A stretch of DNA of 64,000 bases, taken from NCBI RefSeq assembly GCF_002848265.1, contig NZ_CP025422.1, forward strand, positions 2,944,727 to 3,008,726. The letters run 5' to 3'. Of this stretch, positions 61,236 to 64,000 are shown in pieces. The position numbers were made by a program, and so were the translations under genes. Position 1 is the stretch's first letter. Every line of letters begins with the position of its first letter. The stretch comes from Zhihengliuella sp. ISTPL4. Lineage in GTDB: Bacteria; Actinomycetota; Actinomycetes; Actinomycetales; Microbacteriaceae. Under the pieces are notes generated by a model. It saw nothing but the letters and a program-made list of their open reading frames with translations, was not told the DNA's origin and did no database searches.

Positions 61236-62179
61236 CAGCGCACCGACTCCGCAGCCTCCGCGAGGCGCTCGACGATCTCGGGCGTGAGGTCGAGGTCGAA
61301 CACGTCCGCCACGACCTGCGACCAGCCGTGGATGAAGTACCGCCACCCGTCGACCACGTGCAGCCCGCGGCCGTCGTGCTGCGCCTCGGCCTGGTGCAGG
61401 AACTCCAGCGACCCGCGGTAGTTGAACTCCCACACGTACGCGCCCTCGGGGAACACGACGGCGTCGGTCAGCGGGGAACCCGGTCGGTCCTTGCCGAGCC
61501 CGGTGGCGTTCGCGATGACCGATCCCGCGGGCGCGGCGGCGACCAGGGCGTCGGCCTCCTCCGGCGTTTCGGTGACGACGTAGCGGAGCAGTCCCTCGGG
61601 GGTGCCGTGCTGGCGGTGCACCTCGCGGAGGTGGTCGAGCTTGTCCTGCGTGCGCGCGGTGACGGTGAGGAGGGCCGGGGCATCCTCCCGCTCGGCGAGG
61701 GCCCAGCTCAGCGCGGTGCCCGATCCGCCCGCACCCAGGATGACGACCTCGGCCCCGGTGCGCGCGAAGTGGTCGGCGGGGAGGAAGTCGCGCAGGGCCA
61801 GGTCGACCGTGATCGGGTCCTTCGCACGGCCGGACAGCGTGGACCCGCGCTTGGCGATGCTGGAGACCTCGGCGCAGGACACAGCGAACGGGTCGAGCTC
61901 GTCGAACAGGTCGGACGCCGCCGCGTACACGTTCATCTTGTGCGTGGTGACCAGCGCGCCGCGGTGGTGCGGGTCGTCGCGGATCTGCTCGACCATGGCG
62001 CGGTACTGCGCGGGGTCGGCATCCATCGGCAGGTCGTGGCCGACGAGGGTCCGGGTGGGGAGACCGAGGATGTCGGCCCACAGCGGGAACACCTTCATGA
62101 TCGACGACGAGGCGGTGGTGACGCCGACGAAGCCCATGTAGTCGGCGGTGGCAAGGGCGGACGTCGCGGCGGTGGTCAT
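61235..62179 (-). CDS. shikimate-dehydrogenase-family oxidoreductase (AroE-like)
   Basis: 314 residues. An N-terminal substrate domain carries the catalytic lysine in LVTTHKMNV, where AroE proteins have a TIPHK-type motif, and a later lysine-aspartate (GRAKDPITVDLAL). A NAD(P) fold follows with VILGAGGSGTALSWAL and NATGLGKDRPG. The protein is well diverged from biosynthetic AroE and lies in a catabolic operon, so it likely oxidises a polyol or a sugar acid. It overlaps its neighbours on both sides (ATGA, TGATG). Confidence 0.85.
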   Translation of the reverse strand: MTTAATSALATADYMGFVGVTTASSSIMKVFPLWADILGLPTRTLVGHDLPMDADPAQYRAMVEQIRDDPHHRGALVTTHKMNVYAAASDLFDELDPFAVSCAEVSSIAKRGSTLSGRAKDPITVDLALRDFLPADHFARTGAEVVILGAGGSGTALSWALAEREDAPALLTVTARTQDKLDHLREVHRQHGTPEGLLRYVVTETPEEADALVAAAPAGSVIANATGLGKDRPGSPLTDAVVFPEGAYVWEFNYRGSLEFLHQAEAQHDGRGLHVVDGWRYFIHGWSQVVADVFDLDLTPEIVERLAEAAESVR

Positions 62180-63153
62180 CGGTTCTCCTCGAGAGCGGAC
62201 GCGGGTAGGGGCACGGGGTGGGCGGGGTCGGTGCCGCGGAGGACCGCGATCACGTCATCGAGGGACAGCGCCCCCATGTTGTCGACGGCCTGGGTGGTCT
62301 GGGCGCCGAGGTGCGGGGTGACGATGACACGGTCGGCGAGGTCCGCGGCGAGCAGGGGGCTGCCGTGCGCGGCGGTGTCGCCGTCGAGCGTGTCGGCCGC
62401 GTACCCGGCGAGGATGCCGTCGCGGAGCGCGTCGGCCACGGCCCGCTCGTCCACGAGGTCGCCGCGAGCGGTGTTGACGAGCACGGTGCCCGGTCGCATC
62501 CCGGCGAGGCGCTCGGCGTCGACGAGGCGCTGACCACCGGGGGCATGCAGCGTGATCACATCGGCGGTGCGGAACAGGACGTCGAGGTCGAGGGGTTCGG
62601 CGCCGCGGTCCCGCACGAGGTCGGCGGGCAGGAACGGGTCGGAGGCGAGCAGCCGCGGACCGAACCCGCCCAGTCGCCGCGCGACCCCCTGGCCGATCCG
62701 TCCGAAGCCGACGATGCCGACGGTCGCGGCGCCGAGCTCCCGCCCGCGGCGCACGCTCCAGTCGCCGGTCCGCACGCGGCGGTCGCCGTCCGGGATCGTG
62801 CGCAGGGCGGCGAGCATGAGGCCGACCGCATGGTCGGCGACCGCATCCGCGTTCGCGCCCGGGGTGTTCGTGACCGGGATGCCGCGGTCGCGCGCCGCCG
62901 CGAGGTCCACCGCCTCCGTGCCGACCCCGTAGCGCGCCACGACCTTGAGCTTCGGGCCGGCGGCAAGGTGCGCGTCGGTGACCGGTCCGGTGCCGGCGAT
63001 CCAGGCGTCGGCGCCGTGCAGCAGCACGCGCAGCTCGTCGAGGTCGTGATGGGCCGGCCCGCGGAGGATGCGGTGTCCGGCCTGCGCGGCGCGCCCGACC
63101 AGGTCGAGGTCGCCGTCCGAGAAGGAGCGGCTCGTGACGAGGATGACGCCCAT
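62176..63153 (-). CDS. D-2-hydroxyacid dehydrogenase family protein
   Basis: 325 residues. The cofactor motif is VGIVGFGRIGQGVARRLGGFG. The catalytic arginine is in NTARGDLVDERAV and the histidine in VTPHLGAQT. The usual glutamate of the DVF-x-x-EP segment is not seen: the stretch reads DTLDGDTAAHGSPLL, with aspartate at about the expected place. It probably interconverts a 2-keto and a 2-hydroxy acid. It overlaps the AroE-like gene by four bases and the kinase gene by one. Confidence 0.88.
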   Translation of the reverse strand: MGVILVTSRSFSDGDLDLVGRAAQAGHRILRGPAHHDLDELRVLLHGADAWIAGTGPVTDAHLAAGPKLKVVARYGVGTEAVDLAAARDRGIPVTNTPGANADAVADHAVGLMLAALRTIPDGDRRVRTGDWSVRRGRELGAATVGIVGFGRIGQGVARRLGGFGPRLLASDPFLPADLVRDRGAEPLDLDVLFRTADVITLHAPGGQRLVDAERLAGMRPGTVLVNTARGDLVDERAVADALRDGILAGYAADTLDGDTAAHGSPLLAADLADRVIVTPHLGAQTTQAVDNMGALSLDDVIAVLRGTDPAHPVPLPASALEENR

Positions 63154-64000
63154 CAGCGCGGCCTTCCGGCGAACCACGGTGCGAGGGCCGTGTACGCGTC
63201 GGTGAAGCGGGCGTGGCGCTCGGCGTAGACCGCATGCCGGGACGGGTCGGGCGTGAACTCGGCGGTGACCTCGCTGAGCGCTCGGGCGGCCGAGAACTCG
63301 GTCAGGCCGAGGCCGACGGCGCCCGTGACCGCAGCGCCGAGGCTGTTCGCCTCCTCCACGATCGTGCGGCGGCGGACGGGCACGCCCCAGACGTCGGCGA
63401 GGACGGCGAGGTAGACGTCGCTCTGCGCCCCGCCGCCGACCGCGTCGATGCGGTCGATGGTCGCGCCGGCCTCGCGGAACGCCTGGATGCAGGTGAGGAG
63501 GTTGAACGCCGTCCCCTCCAGGACCGCGCGCACGAGGTGGGCCCGCCCGTGGTGGCGGGCGAGACCGACGAAGGCCCCGCGCGCATCCGGGTCCCACAGC
63601 GGGGAGCGCTCGCCGAGCAGGTAGGGGAGGAAGTAGAGGTCGTCGGTGTCGATGTCGCTCGCGGCCTCGGCGACGAGGCGCCCCGTCTCCGGGTGCGCGG
63701 GGTCGACGGAGAGGGCTTCGGCGATCCACTGCACCGAGGCGCCGCCGGCCTGCATGGTCGCGGTCGGCACGAACGACGCGGGCACGACGTTGTCGAACGT
63801 GAAGGTCCGCATCGCGGGGTCGTGCAGCGGGGCGTCCGCCGCGAAGGAGATCCACGAGGAGGTGCCGAGGCACACGTAGGCGCCGTCCTCCGGGGCCACG
63901 ACGCCGGAGCCGACGGCGGCGAGCGGTCCGTCGCCGCCGCCCATCACGACCTGCACGCCGGTGTGGAGCCCGAGCGCCTCGGCCGCGGCGGGCGTGAGGG
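63153..64000 (-). CDS. FGGY-family carbohydrate kinase, 5'-truncated by the window
   Basis: About 282 C-terminal residues are visible, and the gene runs off the right edge. FGGY features are present: VMGGGDGPLAAVGSGVVAPEDGAYVCLGTSSWISF, LPYLLGERSPLWDPDARGAFVGL, and the second signature region DAVGGGAQSDVYLAVLADVWGVPVRR-EEANSLGAAV. It most resembles xylulokinase-type members. It would phosphorylate the incoming sugar or polyol for the operon. The stop overlaps the next ATG (TGATG). The substrate is not determinable. Confidence 0.9.
   Translation of the reverse strand, partial: LTPAAAEALGLHTGVQVVMGGGDGPLAAVGSGVVAPEDGAYVCLGTSSWISFAADAPLHDPAMRTFTFDNVVPASFVPTATMQAGGASVQWIAEALSVDPAHPETGRLVAEAASDIDTDDLYFLPYLLGERSPLWDPDARGAFVGLARHHGRAHLVRAVLEGTAFNLLTCIQAFREAGATIDRIDAVGGGAQSDVYLAVLADVWGVPVRRRTIVEEANSLGAAVTGAVGLGLTEFSAARALSEVTAEFTPDPSRHAVYAERHARFTDAYTALAPWFAGRPR

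Noticed and set aside
1..64000. tRNA, rRNA and insertion sequence genes
   Set aside because: I looked for clover-leaf ends, conserved rRNA strings and paired terminal inverted repeats around transposase-like frames and found none.

Overview
The window is high-GC DNA with coproporphyrin-type heme synthesis (HemQ present), C5-pathway HemL, GTG starts, many overlapping stop/start codons and frequent leaderless genes. This points to an actinobacterium, most likely Microbacteriaceae close to Microbacterium. That assignment rests on gene content and protein style, not on a database search. There is no rRNA, tRNA, transposase, prophage or CRISPR array here. The sequence looks like ordinary chromosome with a metabolic accessory half from about 37 kb onward.

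Region 1 (1-7.8 kb) is the heme locus: hemY, three small membrane or envelope genes, hemQ, hemC, hemD, hemB and hemL. Region 2 (7.8-19 kb) holds an 18-bp tandem repeat array, an ABC ATPase with a long acidic tail, an acyl-CoA hydrolase-type enzyme, a self-regulating GntR/membrane pair, a heterodimeric ABC exporter and a D,D-carboxypeptidase. Region 3 (19-25 kb) is a TPP-riboswitch-controlled ykoEDC-type thiamine/HMP importer, then a glutamate decarboxylase/antiporter pair for acid resistance. Region 4 (25-37 kb) is mixed: an aminoglycoside-phosphotransferase-like kinase, two short-chain dehydrogenases, a TauE/SafE exporter, an ankyrin protein, a KDPG-type aldolase, rlmN, a TetR/quinone-reductase pair, a DUF4407 protein, a MocR regulator and an aldo/keto reductase.

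Region 5 (37-42.5 kb) is a four-gene operon (class V PLP enzyme plus a sugar-type ABC importer) facing its GntR regulator. Region 6 (42.6-44.2 kb) carries an ACT-domain protein and a Cds1-like cysteine desulfhydrase. Region 7 (44.2-59.6 kb) is a sugar-catabolism island. It contains rbsK-rbsD-gntR, an Fsa-like aldolase, what reads as a complete non-phosphorylative L-fucose pathway (mutarotase, dehydrogenase, lactonase, L-fuconate dehydratase, SDR, FAH-type hydrolase) with its FadR-type regulator, and a LacI-controlled allulose/tagatose-type epimerase followed by an rbsACB-type importer. Region 8 (59.9-64 kb) is a tightly coupled operon of an FGGY kinase, a 2-hydroxyacid dehydrogenase, a shikimate-dehydrogenase-like enzyme, a phosphotriesterase-like lactonase candidate and an ABM monooxygenase. 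I cannot name its substrate.

Three regulatory patterns tie the island together. The palindrome ACATCSGATGT occurs at both divergent fucose promoters and once inside the FAH gene. The decamer TGTYRTTACA occurs upstream of the KDPG aldolase, twice between rbsK and the Fsa-like gene, and upstream of the rbs importer. A duplicated LacI-type operator flanks the epimerase promoter. Across the window at least twelve genes show a -10 hexamer exactly 6 or 7 bases before the start codon, as expected of leaderless transcripts. Two families of short dispersed repeats are also present, one of which has become part of two protein N-termini.
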